A stretch of DNA of 64,000 nt. It comes from Qipengyuania soli (GTDB lineage Bacteria > Pseudomonadota > Alphaproteobacteria > Sphingomonadales > Sphingomonadaceae). The notes beneath the pieces are model-generated. The model was not told the origin of the DNA, made no database searches, and worked only from the letters and a program-made list of their open reading frames with translations. The stretch is taken from assembly GCF_015529805.1 (NCBI RefSeq), contig NZ_CP064654.1, forward strand, positions 496,001 to 560,000, read 5' to 3'. Positions 1 to 8,030 of the stretch are shown piece by piece; position 1 is the first letter of the stretch; each line of letters begins with the position of its first letter. The position numbers and the translations under genes were made by a program.

Positions 1-318
1 CAGGACGGTTAACATATTCATCCGGCTGAACAGCCAGTCCTTGAGGAAGCCGGTCGACATCACCAGCACCACTGTTCCTGTCGCCCAGAGGATCGTCTCG
101 CGCGTGTCGGTCGCTTCGAACATCTGCCAGATGCAATAGAACATCAGCCCTGCCATCACGAAGGTCATGGCGAAGACGAACTTTGCCCAGCCGCCCAGAG
201 GGCCACCGAGGCTGTCGCCCAGCTGCGTGAAGAGGCCGCGCGAATTGTCGAGGCTGGCGAGGAATGCCTTGTCGTCCTCGTCGAGGGCCGCGTGGATGCG
301 TTCGTCTATGGTCGTCAT
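1..318 (-). CDS. DUF6768-like membrane protein (3' end beyond window)
   Basis: The start codon lies at 316-318 and the frame stays open for 106 codons to the left edge, so the C-terminus is missing. The N-terminus (about 40 residues) is polar and acidic (MTTIDERIHAALDEDD). Two hydrophobic helices follow, roughly residues 44-64 and 72-95. The ATG overlaps the stop of the upstream ECF sigma factor gene in an ATGA arrangement, so the two are translationally coupled. Proteins of this kind, placed directly after an ECF sigma factor in alphaproteobacteria, resemble DUF6768. By position it may be the membrane partner or anti-sigma factor of that sigma factor. That role is inferred; no zinc-binding anti-sigma motif is visible in the part seen. 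Confidence 0.7.
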   Translation of the reverse strand, partial: MTTIDERIHAALDEDDKAFLASLDNSRGLFTQLGDSLGGPLGGWAKFVFAMTFVMAGLMFYCIWQMFEATDTRETILWATGTVVLVMSTGFLKDWLFSRMNMLTVL

Positions 319-881
319 GTGACGTCTCCTTGGGGATTTTCGGCCAACACCTGCTTCAGTCGGCGCCGGGCGTGGAACAATCGGGTCTTGGCAGTGCCGA
401 GCGGCACCTGTTGGACCTCTGCGATCTCGGCGAGAGTCAGCCCCTCGACGAAGAATAGTTGTGCCGCCAGGCGCTGGTTCGCCGGCAGAAGTGCGAATGC
501 CTGGCGGATCGCGATGCCGTCGTCGGTCTGTGAAACTGACCCGGGTTCGGTCGTCATCTCGCCGGACGAGGATCGAATTGCCTGCCGGGCACGGATGCGA
601 TCGACGCACTTCCGGTGGAGGATGCCGAAAGCCCACGGGGCGAACCGTGCCGGGTCGCGCAGCGTGCCAATTCCGCGCAGGATTGCGAGCCAGCATTCCT
701 GCACGGCAACGCGGGCAAGTTCATCGTCGGCGAGAAGCCTTCGCGCAGTCCGGGCGAGGCGGGGCTGCCATCGCGCCGCCAAACGCTCCGCGGCAGATCT
801 GTCGCCGGCTTGTACGAGCGTCACCAGAAGCTCATCGAATAGCCTCGCAGCATCATTGGCATGGCGACCTTGACCGATCAT
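315..881 (-). CDS. ECF-family RNA polymerase sigma factor
   Basis: The protein has 188 residues from ATG at 881. A sigma region 2-like part (about residues 15-95, including WAFGILHRKCVDRIRAR) is followed by region 4 (about 125-180), whose helix-turn-helix reads LTLAEIAEVQQVPLGTAKTR and then a basic tail. The length is normal for ECF sigma factors. The frame is open well upstream, but the conserved part begins close to this ATG, and there is no convincing Shine-Dalgarno sequence in front of it, so the start is uncertain. The gene overlaps the downstream DUF6768-like membrane protein by 4 bp (ATGA). That coupling suggests a sigma/membrane-regulator pair. The inducing signal cannot be read from the sequence. 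Confidence 0.88.
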   Translation of the reverse strand: MIGQGRHANDAARLFDELLVTLVQAGDRSAAERLAARWQPRLARTARRLLADDELARVAVQECWLAILRGIGTLRDPARFAPWAFGILHRKCVDRIRARQAIRSSSGEMTTEPGSVSQTDDGIAIRQAFALLPANQRLAAQLFFVEGLTLAEIAEVQQVPLGTAKTRLFHARRRLKQVLAENPQGDVT

Positions 882-962
882 GCGCAAATAGTCGCAGGGA
901 CCCGGCCGAAGGTTCAATCGTGTCAGCAGATTTTGCACGATTTCTTGACACGATCCGTATTT

Positions 963-977
963 GTTCTCATCCTGTTC
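963..977 (+). promoter_or_regulatory. Candidate LexA (SOS) operator
   Basis: GTTC at 963-966 and GTTC at 974-977 are separated by 7 bp, in the context TTGTTCTCATCCTGTTC. This is the direct-repeat LexA box known for alphaproteobacteria (GTTC-N7-GTTC). It ends 28 bp before the start codon of the gene at 1006 and sits just downstream of a TTGACA at 945-950. It would therefore cover the -10 region of a promoter using that hexamer. The motif is seen; LexA binding is inferred. About two chance matches are expected in a window this size on both strands, so the promoter position is the main support. Confidence 0.55.
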
Positions 978-1005
978 GCAACTTTCTGGTGAGGAGCGCG
1001 AATCG

Positions 1006-1983
1006 ATGCAGGCCGATTTTCTGTATGATGCGGCTGAGGACGGGGCTGGTTGCCAGCTTGGAGTCACGGTCCTGGCGGATCGTGCGCATATCCGTGGCGA
1101 GTTGCGTGACGACGCCGAAGCCGCAGGCTTCCGCATCCTCCATTCTTGCTCTCTGGAGGAATACGCGCGCGGTGCGATCACTGCACTTGGTGATGTCGTC
1201 CTCATCGATTGCGCGGAGGATTCGGCCCAGTCGATGGCAATGCTGGCGCGACTGGACATGCGCGCGGGCAAGGCGGGGGCACAGATGGTCGTGTCGACCA
1301 CGATGGGCGCTCTTGATGCCGTGTTCGGCTGCTTTTCCTTTTCCGCTCCGCAGATACTTGTCGATCCGTGCCGTTCGGAACGTGTGATCGCGATCGGGCG
1401 CGTGCTCGCCCATGTTCCGAACCTGCGGCTGCGCGAATTGGGAGAAGAAGACCGGCTGATGCTGCTGCGTCTGACCGAACAGGTCGGCAGGATCGCGGAA
1501 CGGCTTGAGAAACTGCCGGCCGGCCAGCGCGCCGGGGGCGGTGCGTTCAGGTTCGAGTCTCCCTCGCAGGGCTGGCATGCCGAAGGCGATGAGTACACGA
1601 TCGCGCCCGCGCAGTCGCAGCGCCCGCGACTTCCCGAAGCATCGTTTATCCGGCGCATTATCCGTCAACGACAGGCAAGGGCACGGTTCTTCGATGGCGA
1701 GCTGTTCGCCGATCCCGCATGGGACATTTTGCTTGATCTTTCGGCTGCTCGAGCGGAACGCTGCCAGGTGTCGGTGACCTCACTTTGCATTGCTGCAGGC
1801 GTCCCGGCGACCACCGCGTTGCGCTGGATCAGCCAGATGGTCGATGCGGGATTACTGATGAGAGTGTCCGATCCACATGACCGTCGTCGGGCCTATATCG
1901 CCCTTGCCGATGCCAGCGCAGACGCGATGGCGCGATACTTTGCGGAAGTCGGCGCGGATGGAAGCGTACCGGTCCTCGCCTAG
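1006..1983 (+). CDS. MarR-like winged-helix transcriptional regulator
   Basis: The protein has 325 residues from ATG 1006, which is preceded by GAGGAG at 991-996. The same frame could begin at TTG 961, but that start lies upstream of the good ribosome binding site. About residues 1-180 form an uncharacterised alpha/beta-looking region with no recognised sensor motif. A linker follows. The C-terminal part (about 225-310) reads as a winged helix of MarR type: VTSLCIAAGVPATTALRWIS, then a wing containing SDPHDRRRAYIAL. It is likely cytoplasmic and DNA-binding. The candidate LexA box just upstream suggests expression during DNA damage. The gene diverges from the ECF sigma gene across a 124-bp region. 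Confidence 0.75.
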   Translation: MQADFLYDAAEDGAGCQLGVTVLADRAHIRGELRDDAEAAGFRILHSCSLEEYARGAITALGDVVLIDCAEDSAQSMAMLARLDMRAGKAGAQMVVSTTMGALDAVFGCFSFSAPQILVDPCRSERVIAIGRVLAHVPNLRLRELGEEDRLMLLRLTEQVGRIAERLEKLPAGQRAGGGAFRFESPSQGWHAEGDEYTIAPAQSQRPRLPEASFIRRIIRQRQARARFFDGELFADPAWDILLDLSAARAERCQVSVTSLCIAAGVPATTALRWISQMVDAGLLMRVSDPHDRRRAYIALADASADAMARYFAEVGADGSVPVLA

Positions 1984-2007
1984 TTCCTCGACCAGGTAAC
2001 CGAGGTA

Positions 2008-2478
2008 TCAGCTGGCGTGCCAGTAATCCTGCATTAGTTCGCTTGCCCAGTCAGGTTGGCGATGCTCGCCGCGAGGCTGGAATTCCCGCATTGCCGGCTT
2101 GATATCGAGGACAGGTGTTCCATCGATGGCATCGAGCCCGGCGACTTCGAGCTGGGTACCATGGATCGCGAGTATCTGGCAGGTGGTGAGTCCGATCCTG
2201 TTGGGGCGGTTCTTCCCGCGCTGCGCGAAGATGCCCACCAGTGGCCAATCGCTGCGATTACGCGGATGGCGTGCGCCCTTCTCAATCTTTTGCGGAGCAA
2301 CCTGGTCAAAGAGGAAGATGATTTCGGCATGGCTGAAATCGTCCAGGCCGGCGAGGGCTTCGGGGCCGAATTGCGTGTCGTCGAGTTCGATCGTCGCGCG
2401 TTCCTTCGCCCAATCATCGTCAACTGCCATCGAGCGACCACCCCGAACATGGCCAATGGGTTTGACGATGTAGTCCAT
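2008..2478 (-). CDS. trmO: TrmO/TsaA-family tRNA (t6A37) N6-methyltransferase
   Basis: The protein has 156 residues. Family features are visible: a start of the type xYxVKPIGHVRG, a central DDFSHAEIIFLFDQ segment, HPRNRSDWPLVGIFAQRGKNRPNRIG (aligning with the conserved P-VGIFAxRxxxRPNxIG core), and DGTPVLDIKPAM near the end. TrmO proteins use S-adenosylmethionine to methylate N6-threonylcarbamoyl-A37 in tRNAs that read ACY codons. The length matches the single-domain beta-barrel form, without the extra C-terminal domain of E. coli TrmO. The gene ends a minus-strand run after the siroheme-domain gene (12 bp gap). Confidence 0.85.
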   Translation of the reverse strand: MDYIVKPIGHVRGGRSMAVDDDWAKERATIELDDTQFGPEALAGLDDFSHAEIIFLFDQVAPQKIEKGARHPRNRSDWPLVGIFAQRGKNRPNRIGLTTCQILAIHGTQLEVAGLDAIDGTPVLDIKPAMREFQPRGEHRQPDWASELMQDYWHAS

Positions 2479-2490
2479 GGTGCCTCGCTT

Positions 2491-3255
2491 TCAGGTGCGC
2501 AGGATGACGGTGAGGCCCTCTTCCGGCGGGTCGCAGGGCAGCTTGCGCCGAAGGGCATCGGCTCGCGCCCGCTGCAGGATCGTGACGGGAACCCCTTCGT
2601 CATGGATGACCGTGTCGGCCATGCCGAGGAGCCGCGCTTGCCGCAGCGTCAGGTCTTCCGGGTCGTCGCTGGTGAGGGTCAGATCGACGATGCGGTCGCT
2701 CCCTACGCTAGCGTTGCCAGCGAGCCACTCGGCGACACGCTCGGCTCCTCCCGCAGCCAGAGGGTCGAGCGCACCATTCTCACCCAAGGCCTCGTCAAGC
2801 GCCTGGCGGCGATGCGCAGCGTCGGGAAAACGGCTGCGAAGCGCCGATCTCGCCGAGTTGAGCGCATTCGCAAGCTCGCCCAGTGTCTGTGGCAAGAAGC
2901 GTTCCAGCCGCAGCCGCAGGTGCTTGGCCAGGCCCGCGGATGCCCCGCCGGTACTCACAGCCACCAGCACGGGGTCGCGGTCAAGCACGCTCGGCAGGGT
3001 GAAGTCGCAGAACTCCGGCCTGTCTGCGACGTTGACCAGCAGGCCAGCGCGCTTGAGGCGCAGGGCGGTCGCTTCCGCAGCCTTAGGATCGTCCAGCGCG
3101 ACAAATGCCAGCCTTGCGTGATGCGCTTCGGTCTCGCCGCAGGGTATGCCGCCGGCACGTTCGACCAGTCGTGCCTTAGCCTCTACCATGTCTCCTTCGC
3201 CGACCACAACCACGCGGCTGCCCGCGATGCGGTGGAAGAGCGGCAGTGAATGCAT
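2491..3255 (-). CDS. Siroheme synthase N-terminal domain protein (precorrin-2 dehydrogenase/ferrochelatase type)
   Basis: I chose ATG at 3253-3255 because it overlaps the lysA stop as TGATG. A GTG at 3267 would add four residues. The protein has 254 residues. It begins with a Rossmann-like segment (SRVVVVGEGDMVEAKARLVERAG). NVADRPEFCDFTLPS and STGGASAGLAKHLRLRLE match the N-V-D...C-F--P and STGG-SP--A--LR motifs of CysG-N/Met8 enzymes, which convert precorrin-2 to sirohydrochlorin with NAD. The usual P after STGGxS is replaced by A-G. There is no C-terminal uroporphyrinogen methyltransferase domain, so another protein would have to supply that step. Confidence 0.85.
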   Translation of the reverse strand: MHSLPLFHRIAGSRVVVVGEGDMVEAKARLVERAGGIPCGETEAHHARLAFVALDDPKAAEATALRLKRAGLLVNVADRPEFCDFTLPSVLDRDPVLVAVSTGGASAGLAKHLRLRLERFLPQTLGELANALNSARSALRSRFPDAAHRRQALDEALGENGALDPLAAGGAERVAEWLAGNASVGSDRIVDLTLTSDDPEDLTLRQARLLGMADTVIHDEGVPVTILQRARADALRRKLPCDPPEEGLTVILRT

Positions 3256-4517
3256 CAGAGCAGCCACTCCGGCACGCGCTCGGCGTCCATGATGGCGCTT
3301 GCCGCAATCCTGTCCGCGACCACGGCAAACTTGTCGCCGTCGACCAGAACCTCGGCAATAAAGCCGCGCGAGTTGTACGACGATGCCATGGTCGCACCAT
3401 AGGCACCCGCTGTGCGGAAGACGGCGAGGTCGCCTGCGCCGAGTGCGTCACACTCCCGGTCCATGGCAAAGGTGTCACCTGTCTCGCAGATCGGTCCGAC
3501 GATATGCGCGGTCATGCGCTCGCCCGTGGGTTCGACAGCCTCGAAATCATGCCACGCGCCGTACATCGCAGGGCGAGCCAGGTCGTTCATGGCCGCATCG
3601 ACCACGACGAAGGGCGGCCCGTTACCACTCCGCTTGGAGCGGATGACGCGGGTCAGCAGGATACCCGCATTGCCCGCGATCACGCGTCCGGGTTCGAACA
3701 TCAGGCGGACGTCCCAGCCTTTGGTGACGCGCGCGACCATGGCCCCGTAGTCCGCCGGAGATGGCAGCACCTCGCCCGCCTTGTAGGGGACGCCCAACCC
3801 ACCGCCCAGATCGGCGTGGGTAACGGAAAAGCCGGCGGCCCTGATTTCGCCGATCAAAGCACCGACCTTGCCGAATGCGGTCTCCAACGGTTCGAGATCC
3901 GCCAGCTGGCTCCCGATGTGCACGGCAATGCCGCGCATCTCGATGCCCTCTTCGCTTGCGAGGCGCGCATAGATCTCTGCCGCTCGGTCCAGCGGGACAC
4001 CGAACTTGTTCTCGCGCTTTCCGGTGGAGATCTTCTCGTGCGTACGGGCATCGACATCAGGGTTGACCCTGAGGGCACATGCGGCCGTCCGACCATGCCT
4101 CCGCGCAATTGCCGCGAGCTCGTACCCTTCTTCCTCGCTCTCGATATTGAACTGGCCGATGCCTTTATCGAGACCCTGAAGCAGTTCGGCATGGGTCTTG
4201 CCGACGCCAGAGAAGACTATGTCCTCCGGCTTCATGCCGGCGGCTAGCGCACGGTTCAGTTCGCCCCCCGAAACGACGTCTGCACCATAACCCTCGTTCG
4301 CAAGGACCTTGAGCACGGCCAGATTGGGATTCGACTTCACGGCAAAGGCGATGTGCGGGTGATCGAGGGCCGAAAGCGCATCACGGAAAACGCGCGCGTG
4401 GCGCTCCAGCGTGGCGCGCGAGTAGACGTAGACCGGCGTGCCAACCTCTTCCGCTATCCGCGGCAGGGGCACGTCTTCGGCATGCATGACGCCATCACGT
4501 ATCTGGAAATGGTCCAT
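3255..4517 (-). CDS. lysA: Diaminopimelate decarboxylase
   Basis: The protein has 420 residues, the usual LysA length. It is a fold-III PLP enzyme that decarboxylates meso-diaminopimelate to lysine in the cytoplasm, the last step of the pathway. Visible features are the PLP lysine in HIAFAVKSNPN (about residue 61), HIGSQ in the barrel, the glycine-rich HADLGGGLGVPY phosphate-binding segment, and the C-terminal GPICETGD and FRTAGAYGATM motifs that complete the active site across the dimer. It lies downstream of argH and the small lipoprotein gene, a linkage found in many proteobacteria, and it overlaps the siroheme-domain gene by 3 bp. Confidence 0.96.
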   Translation of the reverse strand: MDHFQIRDGVMHAEDVPLPRIAEEVGTPVYVYSRATLERHARVFRDALSALDHPHIAFAVKSNPNLAVLKVLANEGYGADVVSGGELNRALAAGMKPEDIVFSGVGKTHAELLQGLDKGIGQFNIESEEEGYELAAIARRHGRTAACALRVNPDVDARTHEKISTGKRENKFGVPLDRAAEIYARLASEEGIEMRGIAVHIGSQLADLEPLETAFGKVGALIGEIRAAGFSVTHADLGGGLGVPYKAGEVLPSPADYGAMVARVTKGWDVRLMFEPGRVIAGNAGILLTRVIRSKRSGNGPPFVVVDAAMNDLARPAMYGAWHDFEAVEPTGERMTAHIVGPICETGDTFAMDRECDALGAGDLAVFRTAGAYGATMASSYNSRGFIAEVLVDGDKFAVVADRIAASAIMDAERVPEWLL

Positions 4518-4580
4518 GGTCAGCGCCCCTGCCCAAAGGAACGCGCCACGTCGAGCAAGGCTTGCTTGACGGGCAAGTAG

Positions 4581-4817
4581 TTACTCGGGCGGCAGGTCGA
4601 ATGGGTCGTCTTGGCGTTCCTCGGACCGCGTGCGCAGCTCGACACTGCGGTCGGGCGCCGCCTGCGGATCGACAGCCAGCAGATCGGCCGAACTGGGTTG
4701 GACCTCGGTCCCGTAGGGTGCCGGCGGCAGTGATGCACCCTTGGCCGGGGTAAGGTCGGCCTTCTGGCCACAGGCGGCCAGCACGCAGGCAAGAGCGAGG
4801 AGAGCCAGATTCTTCAT
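4581..4817 (-). CDS. lptM: Small lipoprotein, LptM/YifL-like
   Basis: The protein has 78 residues. A short signal peptide ends in the lipobox LAAC with the acylated cysteine at residue 16, followed by GQKADLTP, then a proline- and acid-rich tail that looks disordered. The start codon is next to the argH stop (0-bp gap). Small lipoproteins with an N-terminus of the type CGQKGxLxxP, often located near lysA, form the LptM/YifL family. In E. coli that protein helps assemble the LptDE lipopolysaccharide translocon at the outer membrane. Assignment rests on the N-terminal pattern and gene order; the tail is not conserved enough to judge. Confidence 0.7.
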   Translation of the reverse strand: MKNLALLALACVLAACGQKADLTPAKGASLPPAPYGTEVQPSSADLLAVDPQAAPDRSVELRTRSEERQDDPFDLPPE

Positions 4818-6230
4818 TCAGTCGTCCATTCCCAGAGCCTTGCGGGCTTCAGCCACACGCGCTTCTACCTGAACGGGTGCGGTCCCGCCATATGAGGATC
4901 GCGATGCGACCGAAGCATCGACCGAGAGTGCCTTGTACACTCGTTCGTCGATCCGCGCGTCGATTGCCTTCAGCACATCGAGGGGTAATTGATCGAGCGC
5001 GACGCCATCGGCCTCGGCGCGTTTCACTGCTGCCCCTGTGATGTGATGCGCCTCGCGGAAAGGAATATCCGCCTCGCGTACCAGCCAGTCGGCCAGATCG
5101 GTCGCAGTCGCATATCCGAGTTCGGCGGCGTGCCGCATGCGCGACGTCACGAAAGTCGTGTCGGCCACCATGCCGGTCATCGCGGCAATGCTGAGCGCGA
5201 GCAGGCCCGCTGCCTCGAAAACCGGCGGCTTGTCGTCCTGCATATCCTTCGAATAGGCGAGGGGAAGGCCTTTCATCGTGATCATCAGTGCGGTCGCGCA
5301 GCCGATGACGCGTCCCGCGTGGCCGCGCACCAGCTCGGCGGCGTCGGGGTTCTTCTTCTGCGGCATGATCGAGCTGCCGGTCGACAAGGTGTCGGGCAGT
5401 TTGACGAAGCCGAAGGGCTGGCTGGCCCAGATGATGAACTCCTCCGCCAGGCGGCTGAGATGCAGCGCGCAGGCGCTTGCTGCCATCAGGTAGTCGAGCG
5501 CGAAATCGCGGTCGGACACTGCGTCGAGGCTGTTGCGCGTGGGCCTGTCGAAGCCGAGCGCTGCGGCCGTAGCATCGCGGTCGATGGGAAAGCCCGTTCC
5601 GGCCAGCGCTGCGCTTCCCAGCGGGCTCTCGTTCATGCGCCGCCGCGCATCGGCGAAGCGGCTGCGGTCACGTGCAATCATCTCGTAATAGGCCATCAGG
5701 TGGTGACCGAGGGTCACGGGCTGCGCAGTCTGCAAATGGGTGAAGCCGGGCATGATGCTGTCGGCGTGCTCTCCAGCGCGCATCACGAGCGCGCGCTGCA
5801 AGGCCTCCAGCCCGGCATCGGCCTGGTCCATTGCGTCGCGCACCCACAGGCGGAAATCGGTGGCGACCTGGTCGTTGCGACTGCGCGCCGTGTGGAGACG
5901 TCCTGCCACCGGGCCGATAAGTTCGGCAAGCCGGCTCTCGGTCGTCATATGGATATCTTCAAGGTCCCAGTTCTCGGGTACCCCGTCGCGCTCATACTCT
6001 GCGGCGACTGTGTCCAGACCGGCGGAAATGGTTGTCGCGTCCTCGGCACTGACGATGCCTTGTGCGCCGAGCATTGCCACATGCGCCTTGGATGCAGCGA
6101 TATCCTGACGCCAGAGCGCCTTGTCGAAAGGGATCGAGGCGTTGATTTCGCGCATGATCGCGCTAGGTCCCTCGGCGAACCTGCCGCCCCACATGGCATT
6201 GGAGCCCGAATTGTCCCGCTTGTCGCTCAC
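4818..6230 (-). CDS. argH: Argininosuccinate lyase
   Basis: The protein has 470 residues from GTG 6230, or 458 from ATG 6194 ([14 protein letters not shown]). GTG is preferred because AAGGA lies upstream of it. Family motifs are clear: WGGRF at the N-terminus, [35 protein letters not shown], and the signature [12 protein letters not shown] with its catalytic-loop serine. The enzyme splits argininosuccinate into arginine and fumarate in the cytoplasm. It heads the minus-strand run argH-lptM-lysA. Its 5' end overlaps that of the divergent thioredoxin-like gene whichever start is used. Confidence 0.95.
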   Translation of the reverse strand: MSDKRDNSGSNAMWGGRFAEGPSAIMREINASIPFDKALWRQDIAASKAHVAMLGAQGIVSAEDATTISAGLDTVAAEYERDGVPENWDLEDIHMTTESRLAELIGPVAGRLHTARSRNDQVATDFRLWVRDAMDQADAGLEALQRALVMRAGEHADSIMPGFTHLQTAQPVTLGHHLMAYYEMIARDRSRFADARRRMNESPLGSAALAGTGFPIDRDATAAALGFDRPTRNSLDAVSDRDFALDYLMAASACALHLSRLAEEFIIWASQPFGFVKLPDTLSTGSSIMPQKKNPDAAELVRGHAGRVIGCATALMITMKGLPLAYSKDMQDDKPPVFEAAGLLALSIAAMTGMVADTTFVTSRMRHAAELGYATATDLADWLVREADIPFREAHHITGAAVKRAEADGVALDQLPLDVLKAIDARIDERVYKALSVDASVASRSSYGGTAPVQVEARVAEARKALGMDD

Positions 6231-6771
6231 GCTTGCTGTCGTCCTTGGCCTGTCAGTTGCCGCCTGCGATAGGGACGCACCGGACAAGGCGCAAGAAAGC
6301 AGCGCTAAACCCGCGCCAATGGGCGAGATCGACCGAAACCAGGCAGGAGCGCTGATGCCTGCGACGACTTTAAGGAATCTCGAAGGGCGCGAGCTAAACC
6401 TCGGAGCACTCCAGGGCACACCCGTGCTTGTAAACCTATGGGCGACCTGGTGCGCGCCTTGCGTCAAGGAGCTCCCGCTGATCGATGCACTGGCATCCGA
6501 CTACGACGATCGCTTGCACGTCATCACGGTGAGCCAAGACGCCAAGGGAGCAGAAGTGGTCGGACCGTTCTTTGCAAAGGGTGGGTATCGCTACCTTGAA
6601 TCCTGGATGGATCCGGAAGCGAACCTAGGCTTTGCGCTGGGCGGTGGCTCGCTTCCCATGACCGTGCTCTACGACGCGTCTGGCCAAGAGGTCTGGCGCG
6701 TGACCGGCGATTTCGACTGGTCGAGCGAGGAGGCGAGGGCGGCGATTGAGCAGGAACTGCTGGCCGACTGA
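6211..6771 (+). CDS. TlpA-family thiol-disulfide oxidoreductase, lipoprotein
   Basis: I chose TTG 6211 because GGAG at 6201-6204 is 6 bp upstream. ATG 6193 is in frame and would add six residues. The protein has about 186 residues. A signal peptide ends in VAAC, a lipobox, so it is probably anchored to a membrane and faces the periplasm. A thioredoxin fold follows: [18 protein letters not shown] carries the CxxC pair (CAPC), and [12 protein letters not shown] provides the cis-proline loop. TlpA/ResA-type proteins reduce disulfides in the periplasm, often for cytochrome c or copper-site maturation. The substrate here is not indicated by its neighbours. The gene diverges from argH with overlapping 5' ends. 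Confidence 0.88.
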   Translation: MSRLSLTLAVVLGLSVAACDRDAPDKAQESSAKPAPMGEIDRNQAGALMPATTLRNLEGRELNLGALQGTPVLVNLWATWCAPCVKELPLIDALASDYDDRLHVITVSQDAKGAEVVGPFFAKGGYRYLESWMDPEANLGFALGGGSLPMTVLYDASGQEVWRVTGDFDWSSEEARAAIEQELLAD

Positions 6772-6838
6772 TCCATCGACGGGGCATGATCCCGGAAACC
6801 CGATTGATCGGACCGGCACGGGCACGTAGCTATTGTTC

Positions 6839-7882
6839 ATGGGCGACCTGCGGCTTGGCTTCACTCGCAAATTGCTGACGACCTTGGTCGTTCTGCTTGC
6901 GCTGGCATGGGCAGGGGCCACTGGTGCTCCGATCGAAAGGACAGGCAAAGTCGATGTCCCGGTAACGGATCTCGAACTCTATCAGCAGATTTCGGAGAGC
7001 GTCCGTTCCGGCGAGGGTTATTATGAGGCTGCCATCAGGCACCAGAGGCAGGCAGAGTTCCCATTGCAGCCGGCGAGCACTGTCCGCATGCCGACGCTTG
7101 CTTATCTGACAACCCTGGTTCCGCCGCACTACGTGACGGTATTACTCCTCTTCGCGAATATCCTTGCCTGGGTGGGACGAATGCCCGGAACCCCGGCCGA
7201 ACGAGCGGTGGCGGGGGTTCTGCTGGCGGTCGGAGGCTTTTTAGCTTTCGATCAGAGCATGGCCTACCTGCATGACCTTTGGGCAGGCCTGTTGCTGTCG
7301 CTTGCACTTGTCTCCTATTCCGAAGAAAGATGGTGGCCGACTTGGCTCTTTGCGGCCTTGGCACTCGCAATCCGCGAGCATGCCATCGTTTTTGCCGCTC
7401 TTTTCGGAGCCTTGTCGCTTTACCGGCAACGTTGGCCCGAAACGATTGCCTGGACTATCTTGGGGGCGGCCTTCCTTGCTGGAACTGTTGCCCACTATCA
7501 CGCCGTCGCACAATTAACCACGGACACCGACAAGGCCTCCGACGGATGGCTGTGGTTGCTCGGACCTAAGGCTTTCCTGAACGACATTCTCGCCCTGACC
7601 CTCCTGCGCCTCTTGCCCAACTGGGTGTCTGGGCCACTGGCAATCCTGCCGTTCCTCGGCTGGGCGATCCTGAGCGACAAGCGCCCGCTGATCGTATTTA
7701 CGACCTTCGCCATCCTGTTTTGCTTTGTCGGGCGCGAAGACAATTTTTATTGGGGCTTTCTTGTTTTGCCGGCCTATCTCGCAGGCCTTGCTCTGGTTCC
7801 ACGAGCTATCATTCAGTTCTGGAAGGGAAAACCGCAAATGGTGGGCGCTGACGGGCTCGAACCGCCGACCCTCTCGGTGTAA
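6839..7882 (+). CDS. Polytopic membrane protein, possibly GT-C-like, running into antisense tRNA
   Basis: The product has 347 residues from ATG 6839; TTG 6833 is an alternative. It has a signal-anchor helix and then a periplasmic-looking loop with DLELYQQISESVRSGEGYY. The loop's acidic/aromatic residues resemble the first loop of GT-C glycosyltransferases. About eight more hydrophobic helices follow. I do not recognise a named family. The natural-looking end is near LVPRAIIQFWKG. After that the frame reads VGADGLEPPTLSV and stops at TAA 7880-7882, which is the antisense of tRNA-Val. That tail is a well-known translation artefact of tRNA genes. Either the gene lost its own stop or it truly ends inside the tRNA. 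Confidence 0.65.
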   Translation: MGDLRLGFTRKLLTTLVVLLALAWAGATGAPIERTGKVDVPVTDLELYQQISESVRSGEGYYEAAIRHQRQAEFPLQPASTVRMPTLAYLTTLVPPHYVTVLLLFANILAWVGRMPGTPAERAVAGVLLAVGGFLAFDQSMAYLHDLWAGLLLSLALVSYSEERWWPTWLFAALALAIREHAIVFAALFGALSLYRQRWPETIAWTILGAAFLAGTVAHYHAVAQLTTDTDKASDGWLWLLGPKAFLNDILALTLLRLLPNWVSGPLAILPFLGWAILSDKRPLIVFTTFAILFCFVGREDNFYWGFLVLPAYLAGLALVPRAIIQFWKGKPQMVGADGLEPPTLSV

Positions 7883-7914
7883 ACGAGATGCTCTACCAAC
7901 TGAGCTAAGCGCCC
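7842..7914 (-). tRNA. tRNA-Val (anticodon UAC)
   Basis: The reverse complement folds into a full cloverleaf of 73 nt without an encoded CCA. The 7-bp acceptor stem is GGGCGCT with AGCGCCC, with discriminator A. The D arm is GCTC-AGTTGGTA-GAGC. The anticodon stem is TCTCG/CGAGA with loop TTTACAC, giving anticodon TAC for valine GUA (and GUG by wobble). The variable loop has 5 nt and the T arm is GGCGG-TTCGAGC-CCGTC. All stems pair, with one G-T pair in the T stem. It lies antisense to the 3' end of the upstream membrane-protein frame. Confidence 0.97.
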
Positions 7915-8030
7915 CACTTCGTGGAGAGGCGCGGATTTAGCCGGGATTGGCGTTGCGTCAAGCCAAAGACGGAGCGGCGAGGGCAACAAAATGCTCTGAG
8001 GCCGCCGACAAACCGAGACGGTCTCGAAGT

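Noticed and set aside
945..973. Sigma-70 promoter TTGACA with a -10 at 968-973
   Set aside because: The -10 (CATCCT) is poor; I kept only the LexA-type box as a feature.
4989..6272. Long plus-strand open frame of 427 codons
   Set aside because: It is antisense to argH, which has complete family motifs; high GC keeps the opposite frame open.
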